In this document: positions 34,164 to 48,864 of the stretch, in pieces
How the letters are laid out: each line of letters opens with the position of its first letter
Numbering within the stretch: position 1 is the stretch's first letter
Assembly: GCA_001414485.1 (NCBI GenBank)
Contig: LLEY01000201.1
Span: forward strand, 1 to 64,000
DNA length: 64,000 nt
Direction: 5' to 3'
Source of the DNA: Calycina herbarum
Lineage: Eukaryota > Ascomycota > Leotiomycetes > Helotiales > Pezizellaceae
Notes under the pieces: model-generated
What the model saw: only the letters and a program-made list of their open reading frames with translations
What the model was told of the DNA's origin: nothing
Database searches by the model: none
Made by a program: the position numbers and the translations under genes

Positions 34164-34814
34164 TATTACGAACCACGGTTACGTAGTAAGTAGTCTAGAC
34201 AGCGTTCTAATAGAACAAGGTATAACATCCGGGAATAGAAGATAACATAGGAGGAAATCAGTAATATAAAGGGTATTTGTGACAGTCCCAGTCACATACG
34301 ACTGGATCACGTGCCGAGGTTCTACCGAAGTCTCGCTTAGTGTACATAAATAGAGACAGAGCGTACTAACTCTCCTCTTCTCTCTTTAGTTTAGTTTTCT
34401 TCGAATATAGGTACTATTCTATAAGTATCTCCTTTAGTACATTTGTAGAGGGCCGTCATAGTATTTAAGAATTTCAGGATCTCACTGTTGTAATACTATT
34501 AGAAGTTATATATAGTTATATAACGTAATCGCCTATATCGCTCTAATCGCTTTAATCGCAAGCGACGTAAGCAACGCGAGTAATATAAGCGACGTACTTA
34601 GGGATAAAGGTTCTATATAAGACTAGCACGTCTGCTATTAGATAGAAGCTTTATACTTAACTTTAGTTATTAATCTTATTATCTTATTTAATATCTTTAA
34701 TATAAGTAACGAGTTCACTTCTAAGTAAACAACCTAGTATATCTATACTTCTTACTTATATACTAACCTTCGAGACTTAGTTATCTTTATTTAGTTCGTT
34801 TAAGTTTCGTTATA
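34164..34814 (+). repeat. 5' LTR of Gypsy element 2
   Basis: The same 463 bp as the 3' copy once the 183 bp insert at 34278-34460 and its 5 bp duplication are removed. Confidence 0.85.
34278..34460 (+). mobile_element. 183-bp solo LTR-like insertion inside an LTR
   Basis: TGTGACAG...CGTCATA, bounded by the duplication GTATT (34273-34277 and 34461-34465), is absent from the partner LTR at 48865. The composition is near normal (CCCAGTCACATACGACTGG and on), so it was inserted after most of the erosion. The inverted ends suggest a small LTR of another family; no other copy is in the window. Confidence 0.75.
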
Positions 34815-35933
34815 CTTTAAGCATCTACTTAGAAGTTTAGTCGCTATAGCTCTAGCAACCCCCGTAGCAGCTAGCCTAAATACTAGTTAAGTTAACATTA
34901 TAGAAACATCTAGAAGTGCTACTAGAAGAACACCTGCCGGTACACAGTTAACTAGGAACGACGACAATATTAGTATACTAGACGCCCCCGAGCCTTATAA
35001 GGTTAAAGTACTTAAAACAATTAAAGTTAAGATACTAGATACGTATTATAAGAAGTAAAAGGAACTAGACTTATTCCTTCTTTAAATAAACATCTACTTC
35101 AACTTCAATTCTAACAAATTCAAAGGTAATTATAATTTATAAACTATCTTCGCTATCTCCTACCTTAGAGAATCAGCGTTAGAATAAGCTTAGCTATATT
35201 TAAAGGACTTCTTTAAGAATAAGAATAAAAACAGAAAGATAGAATTAACTAAGATTATATTTAAATCTTAGAAAGGATTTAAAACAACTATTAGAAAAGT
35301 CTTCAAAGACTTCGACGTAATCTAAACAGCTATATATAAGCTTTTAGATTTATACTAAATAAGATTAGTAATAAACTACGTTAATAAATTTTAATATTAT
35401 AGAATAAAATCAGAATAGGATACTATTACTCTTATAAAACTCTTTTATAAGAGATTAAAGATATATATTTATAAGGAAATAGCTAAGTAGAATATATAGT
35501 TCTTAACTATTATAGGTATAATTAAAGAAGTTATCTAGTTAAATAACCGCCTATACGAATTTAGGAAGAGTAACCCTAAGTATAGAGAAAAGAGTTAAGA
35601 GTTAGGAAAGTAGAAGCACTCTTACGCTAATAAACATAGTAAGAAGGCAAACGCTATATAGAAGAAAACCTTTTAAAAGAAAGAAGGACTTTCCTAGAAG
35701 AAGCGAAATCGTTAATATAAGTAGAACTTATATTATAACTATAGCCTCCTAGGCTATAGAGTAAATAAGTATAGTAAGAAGAAAGACTCTAATAAGAAGA
35801 GACGAATTAACGCTAACGTAGTATACTAGGACCTCGTGATTATCAGAACCTCGTGAATTTTTTCCTACTCTACTACTTTAAAATATAATAAAACTACTAT
35901 AATATATTAAATTAATTAAAACTACTTAGAATC

Positions 35934-36165
35934 TGTTACGGCGCTGGTCCGTAACACGTGATTCTCGGTCCTACACGTGACCGTCAGAGCCGCAACGCTT
36001 GGACGGATTTATGACGAGATTAAAAGCTCTTTATAGTTAGTAGAAATACCCCTTTTTCGTAGGGTATATATTCTGTATTCCCTCGTTCTTAGAACTGTAG
36101 CTTTAAATTCTCGAATATATATATATATACTCTTATACCTTTGCCTTCAGATATAGATCGTGATA
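35934..36165 (+). repeat. 5' LTR of Gypsy element 1
   Basis: 232 bp; differs from the 3' copy by about a dozen transitions. Confidence 0.9.
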
Positions 36166-39100
36166 TTATTTAAAGCTTAACCCTTTTTACTCTCTACGAA
36201 GGATTATAATATCGACCGGATTCTACGCTTGTAACAGCTAGAAGATCTCACACTTGTAACAGTGTAATTACAACCCTCCTCCTCCGTCTATAACGGCCCC
36301 TCTTCCTATAAACGGATCCCTCGAGCATCTCTGCGTCTGTAACGACTTATCTCGAAAGACACGCTTATAACGGCCTGTACACCCTTTTTTTATAACCTCT
36401 CCCTACCTTCTCCTCCTTCCTTTCTAATAATACAATAGCCGATACTCGAAGTAGTCGTAGTAGAAAAGAGAAGACACCTACTAGCTCGTCTCGAACCGAG
36501 CCTCAACAACCAGATAACACCCCTGTAGTCGCCCCTCCCTCGCCTGCCTCCCCTGCGATAAGCGAGCCTCCTACGGACGAAAACGTTCGTTTACAGGCTG
36601 AAATCCTCTCTTTACGTGCGTAACTCTACTAAACCCCGTTGCTTATAAACCACCCTGACAACCCTCTCCCGAGCCGCGAGTATATACAAGCCCTCTAAGA
36701 GGTTACTACCGACTCCTCCCGTTCCCGATTTAGTTCTAACAATTCTGCTTATAAGTTCTAAGATAGCGAGAAACTTAAGGACGGTATCTCCCTATTATAT
36801 AAGGCCTGGCGGATTATCCTAGCTAGTAAAATAAGAAAGAACCTCTTCGAGGACGAATAAGACAAACTTACCTTCGTCTTTATAGCTACTTCCGGCGTAG
36901 TATAAGAGTACCTAGAACCATAGATAGATTTCGGTTCCCCTACCTTATTTATAGACGTTATAGATATACTTATATATCTAGATACCTTGTTCGTAGACAG
37001 TAACGAAGCTATAGAGGCCTGTAAAGTCTTCTATAAACTCTTAATATAAGAGGACGAGACTTTTGCTATGTTTAAAGCAACCTTCTTAAGCCTTATAACT
37101 AAGGCTTATATCCTATTAAGTAAGTGGTCTAAAGATTTATATTAGAAGCTTACGTTAGCTCTCTAAGTAAGTATCTCGCTAGTCTAAATTACCCTAGCAA
37201 CCTTTAACCAGTTATATAACCGCTGTCACTCTGTCTATTAAGACGGGGTAACTATTAAGGAACGCCTTATAGCTCGCTACAACCGCTGCCTACCTATAAG
37301 AGGTTTCTCTGCCGGCTATAGATTAACTTACTAACTTCCGGCTCTACGTGCTACTATTGGTTATCCGCCAACCTAAAGCCTGGTCCGTTACTCTCCAGTT
37401 ATAGACCGCAAGACTCCTTTACCTACTTATAAGAGTATAACTCCTGTCTAGGATATAGCAGACGTTATCTATTATAATTGCGATAAACCTAGGTACTACG
37501 CTAGTAAATGCCCTCTTCCTCGAAAACCCTCCACAGCTATTAAGCTATTAGAAGACGCTAAAAACTCGCTTACAGACTCCTACGGACTACAAGCGTCTGG
37601 AGAAGAATCGGCTAACGAGGAACTCGTCTATAAGGACTCAGGAAAAGAACAGCTCTGAAGCAAGTCTCCTCTTTAGAGTAAAACAAACTTAGATCTTAAC
37701 CTCTTAATCTAAGTCGTATAATAGACGGAAAGGCTTTTACAACTATATATACTTTAATTAAGAATAGATATACTTTTAATACTACTAGACTTATTAATAC
37801 TAGAGCGAATAGATAGCTATTTATTAATACAGCTTTGGCTAACTAGTTAAGTTAATATTATAGACAGGCTACAGAAAAGCTATTATACGTAATATCAATT
37901 ATAGGGTTTAATAGACATAAAGGACTAGCGATTACTCGTGTTATTCGCTTAACGCTAAGTATCGACAGACGACAGTTTACTAATACGCCCTTTCTAATTA
38001 CTAATATCGGCGGACACGATATTATTATTAGCTGTTAATAGCTTATAGACGTAAACGTAAAGTTAGTAGTCTATAGCTATAAGATTAAGTAGCTATAATC
38101 CCTTCCCCTAGTTCGTCGATTCGATTACTTAGTACCTATTACTAGGGAATCGATAACTATCTCTCTACTAGACCTCTAGGCTTAGGAGAATATAGAGAAC
38201 CGCGACCTCTGCTAGAATACTATAGAGGAACCTATATTAATCTATTCGATACTGCCTCGAAGCTAGCGCTAAACCCCGCTACTAGTCACTCTCGAGGAAA
38301 TTCTAGATAAAAGCTTTTAGTAAGACCTTGTCTCTGCCTAGAATAGAATATAGGTTCTTATTCCTAACCGCTAACAACGTCGTCGATCCTCCTTAGGAAA
38401 ACGTTTAGTTATAGACTATAAAGCGGCTATAAGCTTGTTTATAGACATCTGTAAACCTATAGAAGACTTCGCTATTAATATCTATTATATTAGAGCTACT
38501 GCTTTTAAACTTAACCTTTAAAAGCGCGATAACGAAGTCTTCTCTACCAGCTTACAAGAGATCGACTATGCTCTTATAGACAGGTTACGTATAGAGCTCT
38601 CTTTAGTAGATTACGCTTTAGACGAACAACTAGTAGAATAGAACGTTTACTAGGAATACACGGACTTTAAGGATATCTTTTTAAAGAGAGCTTTAGATAA
38701 GCTTCCCCTACTACGAAACTAAGTCGACCACCGGATCGAACTTATAGGTCTGAATACTCTATTATATAGCCTATTATATAGGATAACGACTGAGGAACTT
38801 CTAGCTATAAAGCAGTATATCCTCGATAACCTCGACAAAGGGTTTATTATTCCTAGCTACGCCTCTTTCGCCTCTCTAGTACTGTTTATAAAGAAGCCTA
38901 ATAGAAGCTTATAGCTCTATATCGACTACTAGAAACTTAATAACCTTACTCGTAAGAACCAGCACCCTCTTCTACTAATCGACGAAACTCTTATACGAAT
39001 CACTAGTGCTAAAATCCTTATAAAGCTCGACATTCGTCAAGCTTTTAACTGTATACGTATAGAACTAGAGTCGGAAGAACTTATAATCTTTCGGACCTGT

Positions 39101-41737
39101 TATAGCACGTTTAAATATAAGGTGTTGCCTTTTAGCTTAACCAACGGTCCTACTACGTACTAGAGGTATATAAATAGCGTTCTTATAGAATATCTTGATG
39201 ACTTTTATATAGCTTATCTTAACGACATTCTTATATACTCTAATAATAAGCTCGAACACGTTGAACACGTCTATAAGGTCTTAGAACGGCTCTATAAAGC
39301 TAGGCTATAAGTAGATATTAAGAAGACAGAGTTCTACGTTACTTGTACGAAGTACCTTAGTTTTATTATCTCTATAGACGGAATCGAAGTCGACCTAGAG
39401 AAGATCTCGGTAATCGTTTCCTAGAAATATCCTAGTACTGTTAAGGGTATCTAGTCCTTCCTAGGTTTTTACAACTTCTACCGACGTTTTATTCGGGATT
39501 ATAGACGGATTACTCGTCTACTAAACCATCTTATAGGTAAGAAAGTGCTGTTTAAGTTCGACTTAGAATATAAGAAGGCTTTTAACACGTTAAAAGAAGC
39601 CTTAGTTACTACCCCTCTCTTATACTACTTTACAGCCGATTTAGAGACTATAGTTGAGACTAACGCTTCTAACGGAGTAGTTATAGCTATAATATTATAA
39701 CGTATATCCGAAACCGAACTGTAGAGACCTATAGGCTACTTCTCGAAGACGATGAACCCTGCTAAGCTAAACTACCAAATCTACGATAAGGAGATACTAG
39801 CTATTATACGCTCTTTTGGATAATAGCGAGCGGATCTTACTCGGACTAGCTCCTAGATTAAGGTCTTTACCGATTATAAGACTTTAGAGTACTTTATAAC
39901 CTTTAAAACCTTGAACTAGTAGTAAGCGAGATAGGCAGAGTTTCTATTAGAGTTCTATTTTATAATTATGTTTTAATCTAGTAAGTAGAACGAGAAAACG
40001 GACACGCTAATACGCCGAGACTAAGACGTTAACCTATAGAACGACCTAAAAGCGTCTATAAGATAATAAACCTTGCTTACGTCTGATTAGTTAGATCCAC
40101 GTATTACTACTTAATCAGAACCTCCTATAATGTTAGCCCTAGTTACCTTAGAACCCTCGCTTAACCTTGTCGACCAGTTACTTACTACTAACCGTAACTC
40201 TTCGGACTTAGAAGACGACCGAACGAAAGCTACCCGCGGGTACTAAAACTAGACAATAGAGAACGGCTTACTTCTTTGGCAAAAGAGACTCGTAGTTCCT
40301 AATCAAGGTACCTTATAGACAGACCTAATCCGTAAGGCTCATGTATAAGTATCTACGGCTTACCCTAGACGGACAAAGACGGTAGCTATCCTCGCCTATA
40401 GATACTAGTAGAAAGGTTTACAGACGTCTATAGAAACCTACATTAGTAACTACGGAGACTGTCGACGTACTACGGTTCCTCGCAACTGTAAACCTAGGTT
40501 TTTACACCTGTTACTAGTTCTAGAACGTCCCTAGCAGTATATTACTATAGACTATAAGTCTTTCCCTACTGATAAACAAGGTTATAATACCTTATAGATA
40601 GTTATAGATCGCCTAACTAAGCAATCGGTCTCGATCCCCTATCTAAAGATAGTTATAGCTTAAGATATAGCTCGAATATACGTTACGTGGATCTATCGAA
40701 CCTATAGCTATCTGTAAAGCATTGTTTCAGACTATAGACCATAGTTTATTTCTTCTTTCTAGTCTAAATTCTACGGAATCCTTAGTATAAAGCTTAAGCT
40801 ATCTACTACTTTCTACCTGTAAACTAATAGATAAACCGAAATCATAAACTAATAGATTAATCAACGCCTACAGCCTTTTGTTAGTTACTATTAAGATAAC
40901 TAGAGCGAACTTGTTCTTATTCTAGACTACGCTTAGCTTACGCTTCTACACGAGAGTCTAGGTAGGCTCTCGCCCTTTAAAGTAATTAACAGATACGTAG
41001 CTACTACGTTCTTCGATTAGAACCGTCTAGATAAATCTATAACGGTCTGCGAACAGCTTAACCGGACCGATACAGAGGCACTCGCACGGAGAATACACGA
41101 CACTTAGACCGTGGCAAAGGAATTGGTTAGTAAAGCATAAGACCGCTATATAAGGTCTGCGAACCGGATTCGAAGAGCGGTAGACTTTAACGTAGACGAC
41201 TTTGTTTAGGTATCGACTCGTAATTAGAAGACAGACCGGCCGAGCCATAAGCTGGATAGACAAAACGAGGGTCCGTTCCGGATTATAGCCCGCGAAGGAC
41301 ACTCTTTCCGGCTCGAACTGCTAGACCACTTCCGTATACACCCCGTATTCTACCCGTCACTGCTCCGTAAGGCCGCTATAGATCCGTTACCTAGATAGGT
41401 AAACGAACCACCCCTGCTAATACAGGTTATAGATTAGGAAGAGTAGGAAGTAGAAGAAGTTTTAGCTATAAAAGCAGTTCGTAGAAAGCTCTAATACAGG
41501 GTTCAATAGTTAGGCTATAACCCTGATCCATAGTAGTATCCGGCCTCGAATTTTAAGTATTACTTATATAAATTATACGATTTTCACCTTGCTAATCTAG
41601 CCCGCGCTGGTCCGCTAAGGGCTTTACAAAGCTAGATACGAGCGTGGGAAGACGGAATAGACGATTACGATTATCTAACGGACGATTCAGTTATAATACA
41701 AAGCTTACGGACAAGCTTTTTCTAAAAGAGGGGGTAA

Positions 41738-41969
41738 TGTTACAGCGCTGGTCTGTAACACGTGATTCTCGGTCCTACACGTGACCGTCAGAGCCGCAAC
41801 GCTTAGACGGATTTATAACGAGATTAAAGGCTCTTTACAGTTAGTAGGAATACCTCTTTTTCGTAGGGTATATATTCCGCATTCCCTCGTTCTTAGAACT
41901 GTAGCTTTAAATTCTCGAATATATATATATATACTCTTATACCTTTGCCTTCAGATATAGATCGTAACA
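41738..41969 (+). repeat. 3' LTR of Gypsy element 1
   Basis: 232 bp; preceded by the polypurine tract and followed by the duplication GAATC. Confidence 0.9.
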
Positions 41970-44900
41970 GAATCTAATAAACTAGATATATCTACAACTT
42001 CTTAACACATCTGTGTATTATAACTAGTTTTTCTATAAATACTACAACGTCGCTAAGTCGTTTATCTCTTATCTTCTCTACTCTCCCTAGAGCGCTTATT
42101 ACGTCGAACCTGCTCCTCCGTATTCTTCTAAGCTAATCCGTCCTATATATCCTCTATAGTAAGTATACCTCCTTCTTAGACATAGGTATTTTTAGCTCTC
42201 TAGCGTTTGCTAAGGGCTTTATTTACTATTCAAAGTATACAGACCTCGGCTAATAAGAGGGTCACCTTATAAGCTAATCGCTCTATACCTTTTACTAACA
42301 AAGCGATTGTCTAGAAAATAAGTATTAGCGAGCTTCCTTAGTAACGAGTAATACGATCTTTAATAAGAGTTGATTACGAAAGAGCTTTAGAAGAGTTACG
42401 AGGAGTCTAGGAGACCTAAGAGGTAGCGTCGGCAGAGAGGGGTCTAGTAGGTATAGGAGTCTATAACTTAATATTAAGCTTTAAGATTATAGTCTAGGGT
42501 TCTAGAGGCACTAGACCAGCTCTACAAAACCTAGCTTTAGCGTTTTAGGTTATTATTAACTAGTTATAAGCTATATAAAACGTAAGAAAGAACTCGACCT
42601 TAGTAATATAGTTTATATAAGCCTTAATAAAGGTCTCGATTTAATACCTATATATATGTTTAAGAATACTAAAACACCTAACGTCGAGTAGCTAGGTTAG
42701 ATAAGACGAATAAGGAGGTAGGCAAAGAGTAATAATGTTATATAACTTATAATACTCTTAGAATACTATCGATTTATAACTCTTATACCTATCTAGAACT
42801 AACATTCGATATAGCCCTTTTATATAACTACGAGTATACTTATCGAAGTATTCTAGCTATTCTAAGCCTATCTTATTATTAGTCTATCTATTACTAGTTG
42901 GTTTAATAACCTAGTTATTAGGAAGACCGCCCTTAGTATACTAACTAGTAAGGTGATTTTTCTCTTAAACTACTAAAAATAGAGAGATGCTTAAACCCTC
43001 TCTATTAATATAGACAATTGCTATAGCCTATTCCCGATTACCTAGCTAGACAGCCTTACCTCTGCTACGTTGATTAGCGCGTCTAATAACTATTCCAGCG
43101 TAGATAACACCTATTATAAAACCAGTCTTATTAAAGTTATAGAAATCGCAGTCTTAGATTCTATATTTCGCCTATATATTCTCTACTAGTCGAAACCACG
43201 CGCTAATTAGCTTAGGATCTTCGTATAAGGCTCTTTAGAAATCGTAAACGCGATTAAAACACGTCTTTAGTTCTAGACGTCGTTATATAAATCGTTATAC
43301 TTAGTTCTTTCTAACACGTTATCCTCTACGTAACTCGAGTATATAATTTGCTATATCTTCTATACTACCTAGCCGGGGCGCAAATCCTCTCGTATCTAGA
43401 TTAAGTATATTTTAAATAATCACCTCCTCTTCTATTATAGTTATTTTATAATTTACTAGCCAGTGTTTACTAAGAGTAGTTTAACCAGCTATTCTATCGG
43501 TAAGTGTAGAATAAGAGACTCTATATAGCTTCGTAGCTTTACTACGGTTTATTCGTTTAGATAATCGAATAGCTTCGATAGCTAGGATAATTCAAGCTTC
43601 TTAGGTTTAAGATTCTATTAGGTAGTTGTTAAGAAAACGCGTGTTAAAGTTGAAGGTAGTAGAGTAGGGAAAAAATTCACAAGGTCCTAATAATCACGAG
43701 GTCCTAGTATACCACGTTATAGTTTATAAAGAAGTAGTATTACTTAATAAAATTAAACTTATAAATAAGGAACTTAAAGCTAGAGAATATAGTATATAAA
43801 TTAAAACAGACGCTATAGATATAACAGTAGGCGTTATATACTTATAGCTAAATAAAGGAATCGAGTTATAAGTTAGTAAAGTATAAGATACTAATAATAA
43901 CAGAGATCTATTAATTAAAGAATATTATAATATATAGTTAGAAATAGATTATAAACTGCCTCTTTAGATAGAATATAAATTACTACTATTAACAAGTTTA
44001 TTAGAGTTATTAGAGTTAGAATCTAACTTATTAGAGGTAAATCCTAAAATATATAAACCTAAAGAAGAAGAAACATAGGCATTTATTAAAACCTATAAGA
44101 GAGGGAATAGATAGATATATATAGAAGAATAGAAACCTAATTTCTAGAGCCTATATTCTACTTAAGAAGTTAATCCTACTATCTTAACTACTTATAAGAT
44201 AGTAAGGAATAATTAAGATTAAGTAACTATAGTTAGCTCTATTACTAAGAGAGAAACTATTAAGTTTAAAGAGCTAGAACTAGAATAGATAATACTAAAG
44301 AACTACCTAGAGGAGAGAGATCTATAGATAGTTACTAATTTAAGAAATAATACTACTAAATAGTAGTAGTATTACTTAGAAGAATTTAATAAATATAATA
44401 GATATCTAAAGTTAGACATAACTACCTACCTACCTAGTTAAGACTATAAGTTAGAAATTAACAAGAAATATTAGATATTAAGAGTTAAAAAGGAAGTTAT
44501 AATAGTATTTAAAGGATTAGAGGATTAGTAAATATTTAGAGTTACTAAGGTAGACCTCTAAACTAACCTAATCTAGGAATTCTACTAACCTATAAAAGAT
44601 AAGTAGTAGACTACTAAAATATTATATAGAGTAACTGTTAAATAGGTTTAGTATAAACTATAAGTATTATTAAATTAGTCTATAAAAAAACATTTTATAA
44701 AAATACTTCTAGAACCTAAGAGAATAGTAGAAGATAGTCTAGTATATAAAGTAGCTTTTTCTAATAACGAAAAAGTAATATTCTTCCTAAGTTCTTAGAA
44801 AGAAGATAATAGAGAAAGAAGATTTAAGGTTTATTATATTAAACTAGAAAATTATACTACTATAAGAGAGTTAAACGTTATATCTAGAGAAAATCAACTT

Positions 44901-47900
44901 ATAGTAATAGTAAAGATAAGAGGAAAGGAACTCTAAGTCTTAATTAATTCTAGAGTAATAGATAACTTCCTTTCTCTAGTAGCTTAGAAGAAGCTAAACG
45001 TCCTAATTAAAGATATAAGACTATACTACTTAAGAGTAGTTAATAGAATAGACGTTATATACTAGAATAGAATTATTAATTAGTAAACTATTCTAATAAA
45101 GATTACTATTAAAAGATACTATTTAGATATATAATTTAATATTATTAAAATAAGGAATAAGGAAGTAATACTTAGTATATTATAGATTTAAGAATATAAT
45201 CTAGATATTAACTAAAAGGCTTAGAAAATAACCTTTAGTCGATATAATTATATAGGTTTATAATTATAACTATAAGGCTAGAACAAGGTTAGCGCCACCT
45301 CTTCTAAGACGCTAGAACACCTTACCTAGGGTCCTTCATAGGTTAGTAAGACAGCTGATAATAAAATACCTATATAGTATAAAGAATTTAAAGCTTTGTT
45401 TAAAAACCTAGAAGACTTACAAGCCTTACTAGAATATTACTTATAAGATTATAAGATTAAATTAAAAGAGGGTTATTACCTCTTAAAGCAGAAGCTTTAG
45501 TTATATAACTAGAAAAGTCTATAAAGAATAGAAAGTTATATAAAAGAAGGTATTAAGAAGAGATATATTAGAAAATCTAAGTTACTAATTACCTTAAATA
45601 TACTTATTATTAAGAAGAAAGATAACCTAGATAAGAGAGTATATATTAATTACTAAGAAGTAAATTATACTATAGTTAAGGACGCTTATCTACTACTACT
45701 TAGCTAATACTTATAAGATAAGTTAGATAAAGTAGTACGATTTACAAAACTAGATTAATAAAACGCTTATAAACTTATATAAATAAAAGTCAGAGACGAA
45801 TAAAAGATAGTATTTACCTTACTATCAGGCCTTTATAAATATACAGTTATACTATTTAGACTCTATAACATACTAGCTATATATTAAAGATAAAATAATA
45901 ATATTTTAAAAGATCTTCTAAGAGTAATAGTAATCTATTACCTAGATAATATCTTAATCTTCTTAAAAAAAGAAGAAGAATATAAGAGATATATTAAAAA
46001 AGTTTTATAACAACTTATAAAAGTAAATTCTTAGTTAAAACTCTTAAAATACAAGTTTAGAGTAACTTAGACACTTTTCTTAAAATAGGTATTTAGCTTA
46101 AGAAAAATAGAAATAAATCTAGTAAAGATCTAAGATATCTTAAACTAGAAGTTACTAGAGAATATAAAAGATATATAGTCCTTCCTTAGATTTATAAACT
46201 TCTACTATCTATTTATATAAAACTACGCTAAGATTACTAAACTAATAATAGTACTAGTTAAAAAAGCTATTAAATTTATATAAAATAAATAGACTAAGGA
46301 CGCTTTTTAAAGAATTAAAGTAAGGTTTATAGAAAAACCTATTCTATATAACTTTAATATAGAAAAACTAAGTATAATTAAAACAGACGTTTTAAATATA
46401 TTAATAGGTATAATTTACCTATAACTAAATAGAAAAGGGAAACTTATACCTATTATATATTATTCTAAAACGTTTAACATAGTATAATAAAACTATAGTA
46501 TCTTTAATAAAGAATTACTTACTATAGTATTAGCCTTAGAACACTAGAGGATTTATTTATAGCTAGTAAAATACTAAGTTATAGTTTTATCTAACTATAA
46601 GAATCTTAGAACATTTATAATAACTAAGGAACTTATAACTAGATAGTTAGCTAAATAGTTAAAGATATTAAAAGGATTTAATATTATTATTTAATATATA
46701 AAAGTAACGTTAAACGCTTAAGCTAATACTCTTAGCTAGAAACCTAGATATAAGAGAGATAAAGAGTATAAAAAGATTATAATCTTAAAAACTCTTAAAA
46801 ATAGAGACTTAGTACCTACTATATATAAAATAGTAGTAATAAATAACATCTAGATAGATAAAATTTAAAATATATATAAGAGTTATAACTAGTATATAAA
46901 AGAGAAACTATAGATTCCTAGCTTATACGTAAAGGAGTTCGTATAAGAATACTATACTACGTCCGCTTATAGCTACTAAGGAATTCGTAGAACCCTCTAA
47001 AAGATAAGATAATACTACTATATTAATTAATTATCTACAATAGTTAAGAAAGTAATAGTAGAATATAATACCTATACTAGGAACAAGGCCTCCTACTATA
47101 CTCCTTATAGACAGATAAACACTACTCTAATACTATAAATACCTTAGAAATTAATATCTATAGATTTTATTATTAAATTACTAAAATCTAAAGATCTAAT
47201 AATAGGAGTTAAGTATAACTTAATCCTAGTTATTATAGAACAACTTATAAAGTATATAATTCTAATAGTATATATAGAGTTAAGTATAGCTAAGAAATTA
47301 GTATTCGTATTCCTTAGAGAAGTAGTCTTAAGACATAGACTATCTAAAGAGATACTCTTAGACAAAGACAAGCTCTTTATCTTAAAATTTTAAATTACTC
47401 TTATAGAATAATTAAGTATAAAAAGAAAGCTCTCTATAGCTTTTTACTCTTAGATAAATAGAGGAAACAAACGTATAAACTAAGTAGTAGAAACATACCT
47501 TTATTATTATATAAACTACTAGTAAGATAACTAAGTAGAACTACTACTCTTAGCATAGTTTACCTACAACAGTTTAGTAATAGAAACAACACTTATTATA
47601 CTATTCTACGCTAACTTCAGATATAAATTAACAGCGTACTAAGAACTACTATCTACAACTATCGACAATCAACTTACTCGTATTTATATCTTAAAAATCA
47701 AAAGGCTATATAAGGAACTAGTAGAAGATTTACAGTTTATTATTAAAAGAAACGTATACTACTATAATAAACGACATAGTTAGGAGCTAATACTAAAAGA
47801 GAGAGATAAGATCTACTTAGTATAAAAGAATATTAATATAAAAAGACTAAGTAATAAACTAGATTATAAAAAACTTAGACTATTTAAAATTAAACAAGTT

Positions 47901-48864
47901 AAGAGACCTTTAAATTATAAACTAGCACTACTAAAGATAATAAACATCTACCTAGTATTCTATATATCCTTACTTAAACTAGTACTACTAGGAGCACTAC
48001 TAGCTCTAGTTATAGAAATTTAACTAGTAAACCTAAACGCTAAGTACAAAGTTAAGAGAATTCTTAACTATAAACTTATTAAAAGATAAATTAGATATTT
48101 AATTAAATAGTTAGATTACCTATACTTAGAAAACACTTAGGAGTTAAAAAATAATCTTAACTATTACTAGAAGGGACTTTAGAAGTTCTATTACTAAAAC
48201 CTAGGGTTACCTACATTTTATAGTTAGAAGAGAAGGCTTTAAGAAAAGCTAAATCAAGGGTTAGCTTAGTAACAAAAGCGGGGTTACTAGAAGAAGAAGA
48301 GGCTACTAGCTAGGTAATCTCTAATTCCCTCTCTTTTTTCTCCTTCTCTATTCTTTCCTTCTCTTCAGCTTTATTAAGCTCTTATAAATTAGTAAGACTA
48401 TAATAGAGTATCTCTTACTCCCGCTCTATAAGAAAGCGTTATTATTTTCGTAAGTAAAGGATTTTCTATATAGCTTCTTCTTAAACCTTATAAGCTGTCT
48501 CTTCCTTCTACTATAACCGTTGCTTCTAGGTATTAATAGATTTCTACTCGAAAATTAAAAGTATTTAGTTTTACGATTTAATATTATAAGATTTACTCTT
48601 CCTAGTATACTCAGAGCACTTAGAACTACTAGGAACGCTAATACATCGATAACTGGTTTTCGCATTTATATAACAAGTATAAGGAATTATTTCACGTCTT
48701 AAACGTTCGATATAAAAGGTGTTAAGAGTTCTATATTATTTAAGCTTATCTTTTAAGAGAGGTATTAACGACATATTAGAAACTAGAGAGGCCGCTAGCC
48801 TCTTAACGATATTTTCTTAGGCTATACTTAAGCGTATAGACATACTAGTCTAAGAAGAGGATAG

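Larger units (their letters stand above)
35934..41969 (+). mobile_element. Ty3/Gypsy LTR retrotransposon, element 1 (youngest)
   Basis: Two equal 232 bp LTRs (35934-36165, 41738-41969) run TGTTACG...CGTAACA, with a perfect 5 bp duplication GAATC (35929-35933, 41970-41974). A polypurine tract AAAAGAGGGGG precedes the 3' LTR. In order: gag with a degraded zinc knuckle near 37462-37525 (NCDKPRYYASKCPLPR), protease at about 37795 (DTGA changed to NTRA), reverse transcriptase at about 38.9-39.4 kb ([24 protein letters not shown]), RNase H, integrase (VIDRLTKQ near 40.6 kb) and a chromodomain-like end near 41.5 kb (LGYNPDP). It is the least TA-rich of the full elements, but has stops throughout. 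It lies inside pogo element 1. Confidence 0.9.
35816..43717 (-). mobile_element. pogo-like DNA transposon 1, split by Gypsy element 1
   Basis: Terminal inverted repeats of about 50 bp (ACGTAGTATACTAGGACC at the left, its complement ending at 43717) are bounded by TA on both sides. Without the Gypsy insertion the element is about 1861 bp. The transposase reads on the minus strand from about 43650: TLNLDTRGF-like, then KTCFNRVYDFQRALYEDP, a catalytic-region CDFYNFNKTGF and KAVQLGNREQAIAIVYIN. These match the HTH-CENPB plus DDE_1 transposases of fungal pogo/Fot elements. Stops and lost acidic residues show it is dead. Confidence 0.85.

Noticed and set aside
41027..41302. Minus-strand 91-codon ORF in the island
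   Set aside because: Lies opposite the integrase-to-chromodomain region of Gypsy element 1 and has no motif.
35816..43717. A giant cargo-carrying (Starship-like) element
   Set aside because: No tyrosine-recombinase captain gene is visible; the length comes from a Gypsy element nested in a small pogo transposon.
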